From positions 1 through 51,004 of the forward strand of contig JACZJU010000018.1 in assembly GCA_014860395.1 (NCBI GenBank): DNA of 51,004 bases. The letters are read 5' to 3'. The DNA is from Burkholderiales bacterium. Its GTDB lineage: Bacteria > Pseudomonadota > Gammaproteobacteria > Burkholderiales > SG8-39. The first letter of the stretch is position 1; every line of letters starts with the position of its first letter. This document shows, piece after piece, positions 25,168 to 32,600 of this stretch. Made by a program: the position numbers and the translations under genes. The notes under the pieces are model-generated. The model did no database searches. It saw only the letters and a list, made by a program, of their open reading frames with translations, and was not told the DNA's origin.

Positions 25168-25250
25168 GTGACAGGCAATCTGGCGCGCCCGTTGCGGGGT
25201 TGTAACCGGCAATCACGTGACAGGACGTTTCACCTGGCGCGTGCGTTGCG
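25168..25250. repeat. Imperfect direct repeat upstream of the rep module
   Basis: gtgacagg followed by ctggcgcg and gttgcg occurs at 25168-25196 and again at 25217-25250, with a small insertion in the second copy. Offset is about 50 bases. Possible iteron-like or protein-binding sites. Confidence 0.45.
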
Positions 25251-25550
25251 ATTGGCCCTCAAGTTGGAAGCGGTTTGCAAAAATCGCCTGCGATGTCCGA
25301 TGCCGTCCGTCTAAATCCAAAGGTGATTATTAAGTCGGTTTCGCTCGACTTGCACAATGAAAAGCTCTTGCGTTCGGGTGCCGCGTGCTTCTATACTTTG
25401 CACAGAGCTCGAATAGAAGCTTGCCGCCCACCTGGGCGAAGTCGGTATCGACACTATTTGCAATTCAACTCTTTTTTCGGTGTGCTTAGTCGCAGCCGAA
25501 TCGCAAGTGGGCGGTGATTCATTGCTGCAAGAGACTAGGAGACCCGAAAA

Positions 25551-26072
25551 ATGTCTGACATGTTGATCATTCCTTCTGCGGCGGTAGAGGCGTTACGGCG
25601 GAAGGCAAAAAAACTGGCGAAGGAGCGCGGCGTTGCGCACCACGCGGCGCTGGATATGGTCGCGCGCGTAGGCGGTGTGTTTCCGGATTGGCACCACCTG
25701 ATTGAGGCGGCGAAGGCAACCGAGCCCAGTGAGCGGGCGTTCAAAGCCGGGCTCGTCGTGGGAATAGACGTGAAGGAAGCGCAGGACGTTCGGCCTTCAC
25801 TGAGCCAGTTCGTACGCGATGAACAACTGGTCATGTTCGTGCGCTCGACGTTCGAAAGAGCGCATCCCAAACCATGGAGTGAGGAAGTTACAGGGGATTG
25901 GGAGGACCTCGATTGGCAGCTCGTATATTTTCGCGGGGTGCGCGCGATACCGAATTCGCTGGACGAAACGCTGGAACTTTGCAACGAGGATTTCGTCTGG
26001 CCACCGCGATACGTTCGCCTAAGGGGCAAGGTCCTGCAGGATCCATTCTCGGACGAGGCTGAAAATGGGTAA
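25551..26072 (+). CDS. Hypothetical protein upstream of the replication initiator
   Basis: 173 residues, not recognised. A good ribosome site (AGGAG) lies 8-12 bases before ATG 25551. The N-terminus ALRRKAKKLAKERGVAHHA followed by ALDMVARVGGVFPDWHHL is a basic helical motif that I have seen in plasmid and mobile-element proteins, and may bind nucleic acid. The C-terminal half has a Trp-rich acidic segment (GDWEDLDWQLVYF). It overlaps the next small gene by 8 bases, so the two are probably cotranslated, and it lies in the GC-richer rep section of the island. Confidence 0.6.
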   Translation: MSDMLIIPSAAVEALRRKAKKLAKERGVAHHAALDMVARVGGVFPDWHHLIEAAKATEPSERAFKAGLVVGIDVKEAQDVRPSLSQFVRDEQLVMFVRSTFERAHPKPWSEEVTGDWEDLDWQLVYFRGVRAIPNSLDETLELCNEDFVWPPRYVRLRGKVLQDPFSDEAENG

Positions 26073-26292
26073 TGGAGCTTTCGAGCCGCTGCTTGATTGC
26101 CACGACACCGCCGAGTGCACGTACTGGCGACAGGAAGACGAGGAGAGGCGCCTTCTTTGGGAGGCATCGAGGCCTCAGCCGCTTAGGCGGGCGCGCCAGC
26201 CCGCAGCGCGAGCGAGGACTGCCGCGCCCGCCAAGCGTCCGAAGAAGTCCGAGAAGGTCGCACGGGCGAAGCGGGAGAATCTCCCTAACTAA
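26065..26292 (+). CDS. Small basic-tailed protein of unknown function
   Basis: 75 residues. The N-terminal half is acidic and aromatic (LLDCHDTAECTYWRQEDEE), while the C-terminal 40 residues are Arg/Lys/Ala/Pro-rich ([18 protein letters not shown]), like a disordered DNA- or RNA-binding tail. The start overlaps the previous stop by 8 bases. Some doubt remains because the composition could come from a non-coding GC-rich stretch. Confidence 0.45.
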   Translation: MGNGAFEPLLDCHDTAECTYWRQEDEERRLLWEASRPQPLRRARQPAARARTAAPAKRPKKSEKVARAKRENLPN

Positions 26293-26301
26293 CAGGGGGG
26301 T

Positions 26302-26346
26302 CAGGTCACCCCGCCGATTTATCGTATCAGGGCAGGTAACCCCGCC
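26302..26346. promoter_or_regulatory. Paired 14-bp direct repeat before rep
   Basis: caggtcaccccgcc (26302-26315) and caggtaaccccgcc (26333-26346) match at 13 of 14 bases and are 31 bases apart, about three helical turns. The second ends 29 bases before the rep start. They could be operator or iteron sites for the initiator or for the RHH protein encoded downstream. Confidence 0.45.
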
Positions 26347-26374
26347 CAATAACGTCCAGGAAGGTCTAAAGCTC

Positions 26375-27235
26375 GTGCGATTCGATTGGTATCAGGCAAC
26401 ATTCGCGGAAAAGTCCCCGAACGGAATCTTAGAAGACCTGCAGGCCGCGTACGGTCCGGGGGCAAGAGTAGACCCGTTCACGCCGCTGTACGGCTACGGT
26501 GTGGGCTATGCAGTAGTGCAGGGCGACCTGGTTCGGGCGCGAGTCCTGGCGGATGACCAGGGCGTGCATGAGATACGAAAGAAACATGTGCACGCCTGGG
26601 CCACGTCGGACGACACGGACGCGTTCGTCGATTGCGTGCGGAACGAGTGGCCGGACAAGCACCTTGTGACGCGCATGGACCCGGAAAGCGATTTCGATGA
26701 GCCTGGCGTGTTCGATCGCTTGCTCGCGGTATGTCTGGCGCGCGGCTTCGCGGACGACGTGAAGTTGTACCGCAACGGCGACTGGGACCGCCTGATCGAT
26801 GGCCGAACACTGTATATGGGCGCTCCATCCTCGGACGTTCGCGCTCGCTTGTACGAAAAAGGTAAGCAGCTCCGCAGCCAGGTGGATACGAGCGGCAAGC
26901 TCCTGTCGTTCGACTGGACGCGCCTTGAGATCCAGATAAGGCCCCAGGGAGACGCGCGGCTTGCAGCGGCATCGATGACGCCGGAGGAAGCCTGGGGCTG
27001 TTCGCAGTGGACCCAGACTTTGTTGAGGGACGTGACGGGATTGGATGTGCCACGGGTCCGGATGCGCGTATGGCGCAAGAGCGACGATCAACGGGCCTTC
27101 GAGTGGATGTGCAAGCAGTACGGACGGATGCTGGAGCGGTTGCTGCCGGATCTCGGAGATTGGCCCGCAGTGGGATTGCAGATCGGGTCCGAGATTGAGC
27201 GTCAGGCGCGGCTTCAGCGGTATGGGCGCGCGTGA
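26375..27235 (+). CDS. Replication initiation factor family protein (Rep_trans type)
   Basis: Rolling-circle-type initiator related to plasmid and filamentous-phage replication proteins, 286 residues. Family hallmarks are VRFDWYQATF at the start, GRTLYMGAPSSDVRARLYEKG (in part, about 145-165) and the catalytic-region strand DWTRLEIQIRP (about 183-193). GTG 26375 is chosen: AGGAAGG lies about 10 bases upstream, and residues before this valine lack conserved character although the frame stays open to 26072. The protein would nick one strand at a double-strand origin. Its presence suggests part of the island once replicated as a plasmid- or phage-like circle. No relaxase, capsid or pilot genes accompany it. 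Confidence 0.8.
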   Translation: MRFDWYQATFAEKSPNGILEDLQAAYGPGARVDPFTPLYGYGVGYAVVQGDLVRARVLADDQGVHEIRKKHVHAWATSDDTDAFVDCVRNEWPDKHLVTRMDPESDFDEPGVFDRLLAVCLARGFADDVKLYRNGDWDRLIDGRTLYMGAPSSDVRARLYEKGKQLRSQVDTSGKLLSFDWTRLEIQIRPQGDARLAAASMTPEEAWGCSQWTQTLLRDVTGLDVPRVRMRVWRKSDDQRAFEWMCKQYGRMLERLLPDLGDWPAVGLQIGSEIERQARLQRYGRA

Positions 27236-27434
27236 TCGAGCACGGACTCGGTACCCGACGGACGCGCCGCTCCCGATCACGGAAGCCGGCTACCGCTCGC
27301 ACTTGATCGCGGCATCGGCTATCGTAGCCGCTGGAGGCCCGATTGCTTACGTGGACGTGTGGCTTGCCGACGAGAGCCAGGCTCCCGACTGGCGGCAGCG
27401 CGAGCAAGCCGCGCGGCAGTTCGCCCTCTTTTAG
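27222..27434 (+). CDS. Small rep-linked protein with a clamp-binding-like C-terminus
   Basis: 70 residues, overlapping the end of rep by 14 bases. It contains GYRSHLIAASAIV and GPIAYVDVWLADES, features I associate with small proteins that accompany this type of rep gene. It ends ARQFALF. The last five residues fit the QLSLF-type pentapeptide that docks proteins onto the DNA polymerase III beta clamp (Q first, Leu-Phe last). A link between the initiator and the host replisome is a reasonable inference, not shown. Confidence 0.6.
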   Translation: MGARDRARTRYPTDAPLPITEAGYRSHLIAASAIVAAGGPIAYVDVWLADESQAPDWRQREQAARQFALF

Positions 27435-27533
27435 GGCAGGTTTGCCGCGCAAGATCTGAGGGTGAAATTTTCGGCCTAGTCTTCCTCACCGAACCGGTAT
27501 AAGGTGGTGCATGATCGAGTCGGAGGCCTCAAA

Positions 27534-27734
27534 ATGCCCGCCAAATCAAAGGGAACCAAAACAATAAAGACCGCAGCGGCGCCCCGCGCACCCGTTACCT
27601 TTCCGCCAGAGATCTACCGCACCCTCGAACAGATCGCGAGGCAGGAAAAAGCTTCCATCGCGTGTGTCGTCCGCGATGCCGCCGAAAATTGCGTCGCCGA
27701 TCAATGGCCACTGCTTGAAAGGCCGGCGTCATGA
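27534..27734 (+). CDS. Ribbon-helix-helix DNA-binding protein
   Basis: 66 residues from ATG 27534 (MPAKSKGTK); GGAGG lies 8-12 bases upstream. A basic N-terminal tail leads to APVTFPPEIYRTLEQIARQ (in part), the strand and first helix of a CopG/Arc-type domain, then ASIACVVRDAAENCVADQW for the second helix. It probably dimerises and binds operator DNA, perhaps controlling rep copy number or acting as an antitoxin-like repressor. No toxin gene is adjacent. The 150 bases that follow contain no gene. Confidence 0.7.
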   Translation: MPAKSKGTKTIKTAAAPRAPVTFPPEIYRTLEQIARQEKASIACVVRDAAENCVADQWPLLERPAS

Positions 27735-27886
27735 ATTTAACCCTTGGTCAGTTCTAGGGTCTAGTCAGGGAGGGGGCAAATGTCCCTGCAACAAGCGCGA
27801 CGGCAGCCTATAGCTGCGTGAAACAGAATTAAATCCGACGCGCCCGGCCTTCATAGGGCGACGGGCTTGGCAAGCGAGATGCAGCA

Positions 27887-28690
27887 ATGGAAAAGACTTT
27901 TACGCAGAGCGAGCTTGAGGCCATTACCCAAGCTCTGGGCCACACATCCGATGGGCTGACCGGATCGGAAATCGGCCACATCTTAGCCTCTTTGAAAATG
28001 GCCGATCCCACGCCGGCCATGACCAAGTGGAAGCGGTTGCATAATGCTTTTGTCGAGAGGCAGAACTACAGCGGAAATCGACGGGCCATTCTGCAATTCA
28101 TTCGTGAGGCACTGAAGCCAGAACGCTACGCCCGAGAAGCCCAGCGCTTTGAGCCAATGCGGGCAAACCTCAATCGCGCACTCGCCTTTGTCGGCATAGC
28201 CGTTGAGACTGACGGAACCCTGGTTGAGGCCGAACAGGTAAAGACGCTTGGCGAGGCGCACCGGCGCGCCCAAGAACTCCGGGCAGACCTTACCGCCCGC
28301 GAGGTTCATCCTGACGTGCTTATTTTTTGCCGCGAGGAACTGGTGGCAGATAATTATTTCCATGCCGTCCTCGAAGCGACAAAGAGCGTTGCCGACAAGC
28401 TCCGTGCCCGGACCGGCCTAACCGATGATGGAGGCTTGCTTGTTGACAAAGCCCTGGCCGGGGATATTCCCATGTTGGCAATCAATTCTCTCAAGACAGA
28501 GAGCGAGTGGAGCGAGCAGCGTGGATTCGCCAATCTCGTAAAGGGCATTTTCGGCATGTTCAGGAACCCGACCGCTCATGCTGCCCGCATCCATTGGCTG
28601 ATGGAAAAGAAGGACGCCGAAGATTTGTTGTCGGTGGTTTCGCTCATCCACCGCAGAATCGACATTGCTCATATGCCGGGGCGAGCGTAG
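27887..28690 (+). CDS. TIGR02391-family (Ymh-like) protein with HEPN motif
   Basis: 267 residues. The C-terminal half matches the TIGR02391 / Hypoth_Ymh family: VHPDVLIFCREELVADNYFHAV (in part, 140-161), then R226-N-P-T-A-H231 in GMFRNPTAH, which is an RX4H HEPN ribonuclease motif. The N-terminus (about 1-80) is a helical regulatory-looking domain with EIGHILASLKM. HEPN proteins cut RNA in toxin-antitoxin and anti-phage systems. First gene of the tight plus-strand cluster, 16 bases before a membrane protein gene. RNase activity is inference. Confidence 0.8.
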   Translation: MEKTFTQSELEAITQALGHTSDGLTGSEIGHILASLKMADPTPAMTKWKRLHNAFVERQNYSGNRRAILQFIREALKPERYAREAQRFEPMRANLNRALAFVGIAVETDGTLVEAEQVKTLGEAHRRAQELRADLTAREVHPDVLIFCREELVADNYFHAVLEATKSVADKLRARTGLTDDGGLLVDKALAGDIPMLAINSLKTESEWSEQRGFANLVKGIFGMFRNPTAHAARIHWLMEKKDAEDLLSVVSLIHRRIDIAHMPGRA

Positions 28691-28706
28691 AAGACAGAGT
28701 TTGTTC

Positions 28707-29336
28707 ATGGACCCAAATTGCGCGACCTCCCCTTGGTGGGGCGAACTACTCAAAGCCATTCCGAGCATCGTGACGGCGACTACGGCAATTGTTGGCCTTT
28801 GGATCGCCAAGGCCGGTTTAGACAAATGGCAGCGGGAGACGCTAGGAAAGCGGAAAGCCGAACTCGCGGAACAAGTCCTTATCAGCTTCTACGAAGCACG
28901 AGATGTGTTTAAGTGGGTACGGAGCCGGGGAATTCTCGGAGGCGAAGGACAATCGAGAAAGTCGGCTGAGGATGAAGATGAAGAACTCCGATCGCGCCGG
29001 AATACCTATTTCATTCCGATTGAGCGCCTTACCCGCGAAAAAAAGCTATTCGCCAAGCTACAAGCACAACGCTACGCATTCAGCGCCTATTTCGGCGCGA
29101 AAGCTACCGAGCCATTTGACACGCTTTCGCAGTCCCATACCAGCATCATCTCGGCCGCCAGCGTCCTTATCGAGGCAGTCAAGTTCGGTCCCGGCGCGGT
29201 TCCGCCCGATGATCTGCTCAATGATTTGGGGTGGGGGAGACGTGAGAGGCCAGACGCCATAGATGAAGCAATCGACTCCGCCGTCGTGCAGATCGAGAAC
29301 CTCTGCAAACCGATCCTCGAAGGACGGGGACTATGA
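28707..29336 (+). CDS. Membrane-anchored hypothetical protein
   Basis: 209 residues from ATG 28707 (MDPNCATSPWW). One N-terminal hydrophobic helix (IPSIVTATTAIVGLWIAK, about 18-35) is followed by a charged, mostly helical cytoplasmic region with an acidic insert (AEDEDEELRSRR). Not a recognised family, although this layout (one TM helix plus a long helical domain) is common in conserved hypothetical proteins. It sits 16 bases after the HEPN gene and 32 before the zinc-ribbon gene, so it may tether or trigger them at the membrane. Confidence 0.65.
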   Translation: MDPNCATSPWWGELLKAIPSIVTATTAIVGLWIAKAGLDKWQRETLGKRKAELAEQVLISFYEARDVFKWVRSRGILGGEGQSRKSAEDEDEELRSRRNTYFIPIERLTREKKLFAKLQAQRYAFSAYFGAKATEPFDTLSQSHTSIISAASVLIEAVKFGPGAVPPDDLLNDLGWGRRERPDAIDEAIDSAVVQIENLCKPILEGRGL

Positions 29337-29368
29337 CAGACTGATTCATCAACACGGGAACTGCAGTT

Positions 29369-30361
29369 ATGTTTGATGAGCTATTACGAGAGTTAAAGCG
29401 CCTGAGCGAGACCCAACGGGTTTCTGTGCCACTACATAGCGACGCAGAGGGCTACCTCGACAGAGAGTGCCCGGCGCAGGAGTGTCAGTTTGACTTCAAG
29501 GTTTTCGAAGAAGATTGGCGAGATAAGGTCCGAAACGAAGAAGTGTTCTGTCCGTTTTGCGGACATACTGCGCCGTCCGATCAGTGGCATACGCAGGAAC
29601 AGGTCGCGGCCGCCAAAGAAGTCGCCGTGGATCAGCTTCAGGGCCGAATCAATACGGCAATGAAGCGCGATGCCGATCAGTGGAACCGTCGGCAGCACCC
29701 GGATGCCTTCATGCGGATCACGATGAAGGTAGACAGCCGTCCGCAGCACGTTTTTCTGCCGAACATGGCGGCAGAGCCCATGCGGTTGAAGATTACCTGT
29801 CCGGCTTGCGCTTGCCGCTATGCAGTCATTGGAGCCGCATTTTTCTGCCCTGCTTGCGGACACAACGCTGCTGATCTCATGTTCACGCAGTCGATCAGCG
29901 GCATCCGTAACGCGCTTGATGCTCTGCCCGGCGTGCGCGCCGCGATTCCCGATCGCGATGTGGCCGAAACAACTGTCCGTCTCATCATCGAGAATGGCCT
30001 GCAGAACGCCATCACCGCGTTTCAGCGGTATGCGGAAGTGCTCTACGCCACCCGCTATCCGTCATTGCCCGCGCCGCGACGAAACGTGTTTCAGAATCTC
30101 AGCGAAGGCAGCTCCCTATGGCATGCGGCGTCAGGGAAGCAATACAGCGACTACGTGACGACAGCCGAGTTGAATGCGCTCACCCGGTATTTTCAGCAAC
30201 GCCACCTTCTCGCCCACCGCGAAGGCTTGGTGGACGCTGACTACATCACACGCAGCGGTGATACTTCCTACCGTGAAGGACAGCGCTTGGTTGTGCGCGA
30301 TGCGTCTGTGCGTGAGTGCCTGTCTCTTATCGAAAAGCTTGCCAGCAGTATCGCGTCCTGA
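29369..30361 (+). CDS. Double zinc-ribbon protein with C-terminal HEPN-like motif
   Basis: 330 residues. Two Cys4 clusters are visible: C34/C39 with C61/C64 (ECPAQEC and CPFCGH), and C144/C147 with C160/C163 (CPAC and CPACGH). The C-terminal helical region (about 195-325) contains R278-H-L-L-A-H283 in YFQQRHLLAHREG, an RX4H HEPN motif. The combination of nucleic-acid-binding ribbons with a HEPN domain suggests a targeted RNase or sensor. It ends the first transcription unit of the cluster: a terminator-like hairpin follows 20 bases after the stop. Confidence 0.7.
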   Translation: MFDELLRELKRLSETQRVSVPLHSDAEGYLDRECPAQECQFDFKVFEEDWRDKVRNEEVFCPFCGHTAPSDQWHTQEQVAAAKEVAVDQLQGRINTAMKRDADQWNRRQHPDAFMRITMKVDSRPQHVFLPNMAAEPMRLKITCPACACRYAVIGAAFFCPACGHNAADLMFTQSISGIRNALDALPGVRAAIPDRDVAETTVRLIIENGLQNAITAFQRYAEVLYATRYPSLPAPRRNVFQNLSEGSSLWHAASGKQYSDYVTTAELNALTRYFQQRHLLAHREGLVDADYITRSGDTSYREGQRLVVRDASVRECLSLIEKLASSIAS

Positions 30362-30381
30362 CCGGTAACCTGCTGTGAATT

Positions 30382-30401
30382 GCCGGATTGATCCGGCTTT
30401 T
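30382..30401 (+). terminator. Terminator-like hairpin inside the defence-like cluster
   Basis: gccgga / tccggc stem with a TTGA loop, followed by TTTT then cgtt. Twenty bases after the stop of the zinc-ribbon gene. Short but typical in form. Confidence 0.6.
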
Positions 30402-30411
30402 CGTTGTGGTA

Positions 30412-30443
30412 TTGTGAATAATAAAGGACATTGTCATTCACAA
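30412..30443. promoter_or_regulatory. Operator-like palindrome directly before the second unit
   Basis: Perfect arms TTGTGAAT (30412-30419) and ATTCACAA (30436-30443) flank 16 bases, ending at the base before ATG 30444. A second motif, attgtcattc, occurs at 30430-30439 and again inside the first codons at 30448-30457. This layout resembles operators bound by small dimeric repressors. No repressor gene is evident in the unit itself. Confidence 0.55.
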
Positions 30444-30974
30444 ATGCAGATTGTCATTCGCCATCCCGCCGACCTGGATTCCCATGCCCGCCAAATCCGC
30501 TTGTCCGCCGATCGGGCTGTCGGAGCCATCAAGGCGCTTGTGGCTCATGAACCCGACAGCCTGCAAATTCTCAACGCGTTGCGGTTTACGGAAATGGGGC
30601 GGCATCCGCTTGAAGACCGCCCCCTCAACCTCGTTGAGCAACTCAATCAGACCAGTACATGCCTTGTTGCCGGCGAGGCCGCGCGCTTTGTTCTTGAGCG
30701 ACACCCTGAATCCGAAGGCATCAGGCTCAACATGGCTGCGGCTTCCGGCCTCGACCTTGAAAGCCTCGCCCCCGGCATTGTTGCAGCCGAAGTGTTCGCC
30801 GCGACGCGACCTCAAAGCAATGATAAACTCCGCAAGGATCTCGCACGGCTCGCAACCATGGCTGCGGCGTTTCGCTTCCGGTACGTGTTTTTTCATGCGC
30901 CGGGTTATACCGCTGGCCGCCAGCCGTCCCTTGAGACGGCCCCCGGCATCGAAGTATGGAGCCTGAATGTCTAG
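30444..30974 (+). CDS. Hypothetical protein, possible PD-(D/E)XK fold
   Basis: 176 residues from ATG 30444 (MQIVIRHPADLD); a GTG at 30375 would place the terminator and palindrome inside the gene and is rejected. Similar proteins, as I recall them, share PLNLVEQLNQT, RLNMAAASGLDLESL and VAAEVFAATRPQSNDKL, then a strand YVFFHAPGY. The D-L-E-S...A-E-V pattern with a later Lys is compatible with a restriction-endonuclease-like core, but the match is loose. It overlaps the next gene by 8 bases, so the two products are likely made in a fixed ratio. Confidence 0.6.
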   Translation: MQIVIRHPADLDSHARQIRLSADRAVGAIKALVAHEPDSLQILNALRFTEMGRHPLEDRPLNLVEQLNQTSTCLVAGEAARFVLERHPESEGIRLNMAAASGLDLESLAPGIVAAEVFAATRPQSNDKLRKDLARLATMAAAFRFRYVFFHAPGYTAGRQPSLETAPGIEVWSLNV

Positions 30975-31686
30975 CAACAGGCTGGCCAATCTTTACTTTT
31001 GTAACCTGAGCCGGAAAATCGCGGTCGAAACAACAGGCGTGTATGTAGATGGCTTCTCAACACGGCTGCTCCCTATATTCGATCACATAGGGGAAGAGGC
31101 CAGCGCTGCGGCAGATAAAGCATGGGAAACCGTCATGTCATCCCCAGCCTCCGAGGAGAACTTCGATCCCAGCGATTATGCCGAGGCAGCGAAAGAGCAC
31201 GGACTCGAAGTTTACGAGAACCTGCAATTCACCCGGCAGCAGCTTCTCGGCCTGGCGGCGGCGGGGCTCTACCACCTTTGGGAACGCCTGCTAAAGCAAT
31301 TCTTTTGCAAAGAGCTAAGAGGCTGGACCTTTGACGGGCGCGAAATTCACAAAATAATGGCGCCAGCGAATTTCAGTAACCTTGAAGAATTTCTATCTCA
31401 GTTCGGGTTTCGGCTCGCACAGCAGGCTTACTACGCTGACCTGCGCGAACTCCGTCTTGTTGCCAACGTTGTTAAACATGGTGACGGGAAATCGTGCGAA
31501 GAACTTCAAGCGTCCGCGCCCGGCATGTTCGAGGGATATAACTATCATTTCGATATTTTCTCCAAAGCGGACAGCTTGGAGTTAAAACCATCAGATTTCA
31601 CCCGCTATGCAAAAGCGGTAACAGACTTCTGGGATACGTTGCCCGAGAATCTGACCCTCGTTGACGCTGGAAGGCAAGCGGGCTAA
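30967..31686 (+). CDS. HEPN-like hypothetical protein
   Basis: 239 residues, largely helical. The conserved-looking segment is DLRELRLVANVVKHGDGKS (about 158-176). N167-V-V-K170-H171 resembles the N-x2-KH variant found in HEPN-type abortive-infection proteins, while an exact RX4H is not present. The upstream part LYHLWERLLKQFF would be an early HEPN helix. It overlaps the preceding gene by 8 bases and is followed 9 bases later by another helical protein. Confidence 0.6.
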   Translation: MSSNRLANLYFCNLSRKIAVETTGVYVDGFSTRLLPIFDHIGEEASAAADKAWETVMSSPASEENFDPSDYAEAAKEHGLEVYENLQFTRQQLLGLAAAGLYHLWERLLKQFFCKELRGWTFDGREIHKIMAPANFSNLEEFLSQFGFRLAQQAYYADLRELRLVANVVKHGDGKSCEELQASAPGMFEGYNYHFDIFSKADSLELKPSDFTRYAKAVTDFWDTLPENLTLVDAGRQAG

Positions 31687-31695
31687 GAAACTTCG

Positions 31696-32406
31696 ATGCA
31701 AACCATTGACCATCACGAATACGACATCGAAAAAGAAACTGCGGCCAGTCGCCAGATGCTGGAAGAACGCATCCCGGCCAGACTGAACGACATATACCGG
31801 GTTTTGGTTAAGAACCTTCAAGGGTTTGAACCCTGGCGGTTAGCTCTCGCAGTCGATCTTGTCCAAAGTATCGAGCGCAATTGTGGGGAGCTACTTGAAA
31901 CGATCGGGAACGATAGACTCCCCGCTGCCGCGTGGATTGCCCGCAACCTGCTTGAGCTGTGGGTATGGGTCAAATACTGCGGCGTTTCAAGGGAGAGCGC
32001 ATGGAAGTTTCACGAAGACGCCTTGCGCGATGCGAAAGGCCTAACGGAACTTCACAAACAGATTTGCGACGCAATGGGTATAGAGGATGAATCATCCACG
32101 ATCGCTGCACAGCTAATTGCGGACGTGGCCTCAGAAAAGCTCGGCTTGGAGGATATCAACTCCAATTTTCTCGCAGTGGCGAAGGCATCGAAAACACCGG
32201 GCGTGGACCTGGGCAGTCAGTTCGTGGCCCTGAATAAATCGTTATCGAAGTTCGCCCATCCGACGGCGGGCCTTGTACACGGCATCACGCATCAACCGGA
32301 AATCTGCCGGCATCTGCAAGCGATCTGCACAACGCAAGGCGTGTATTTCGCGGCACAGAGCACCCTTGCGGTTGAAGCGCAGATAGGAATAGCGAACGAG
32401 GATTGA
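31696..32406 (+). CDS. Helical hypothetical protein, DUF5677-like
   Basis: 236 residues, all-helical by composition. AWIARNLLELWVWVKYC (about 79-95) and SLSKFAHPTAGLVHG (about 182-196) resemble the DUF5677 type of HEPN-related proteins, in which an R-N pair on one helix and a conserved His on another face each other (R83, N84, H188 here). I am not certain of the family. It overlaps the next small gene by 4 bases. Confidence 0.55.
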   Translation: MQTIDHHEYDIEKETAASRQMLEERIPARLNDIYRVLVKNLQGFEPWRLALAVDLVQSIERNCGELLETIGNDRLPAAAWIARNLLELWVWVKYCGVSRESAWKFHEDALRDAKGLTELHKQICDAMGIEDESSTIAAQLIADVASEKLGLEDINSNFLAVAKASKTPGVDLGSQFVALNKSLSKFAHPTAGLVHGITHQPEICRHLQAICTTQGVYFAAQSTLAVEAQIGIANED

Positions 32407-32597
32407 AGACGCAGGAGCAGATCCTGGAACTAGAACAAAATCTTGTCAGGGGCGATATTGCAAGCGCGTTAAGAACAATCGCGCAGATTTACGATTGCCC
32501 GGATGCACTCGATAGCGCGACGCAGAAAGTCCTGAAAGCCCTTGAAACCATTTATCATTTATCTTTCCCCAATTCATTTATCAAAAGCATGTTCTGA
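32403..32597 (+). CDS. Small hypothetical protein
   Basis: 64 residues starting from TTG 32403, whose first bases overlap the previous stop (TTGA). Amphipathic helices (QEQILELEQNLVRGD, SALRTIAQIYD, QKVLKALETIYHL) suggest a small partner protein. It ends 3 bases before the HNH gene. The unusual start makes it less certain, but the exact packing supports a real gene. Confidence 0.5.
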   Translation: MKTQEQILELEQNLVRGDIASALRTIAQIYDCPDALDSATQKVLKALETIYHLSFPNSFIKSMF

Positions 32598-32600
32598 CGT

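Larger units (their letters stand above)
24900..25550. other. Non-coding segment rich in inverted and direct repeats
   Basis: About 650 bases between radC and the next plus-strand genes without a credible gene. It holds a small hairpin (about 24954-24977, cctccc...gggagg), the long stem-loop at 25003-25101 and the imperfect direct repeat at 25168-25250. It may be the origin or regulatory region of the replication-initiator module. Confidence 0.55.

Noticed and set aside
16507..25236. 14-base identity ggacgtttcacctg at 16507-16520 and 25223-25236, as possible ends of an inner element
   Set aside because: A 14-base match is expected by chance at about this frequency within 17 kb, and the surrounding bases do not align.
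26072..26374. N-terminal extension of the replication initiator back to 26072
   Set aside because: The extension overlaps another gene in a different frame, reads as low-complexity Arg/Pro-rich sequence, and a good ribosome site precedes GTG 26375.
27534..28690. Toxin-antitoxin pair made of the RHH protein and the TIGR02391 HEPN protein
   Set aside because: They are 152 bases apart with no overlap, the HEPN protein is much larger than typical toxins, and the RHH gene sits closer to the rep genes. Not excluded, but unsupported.
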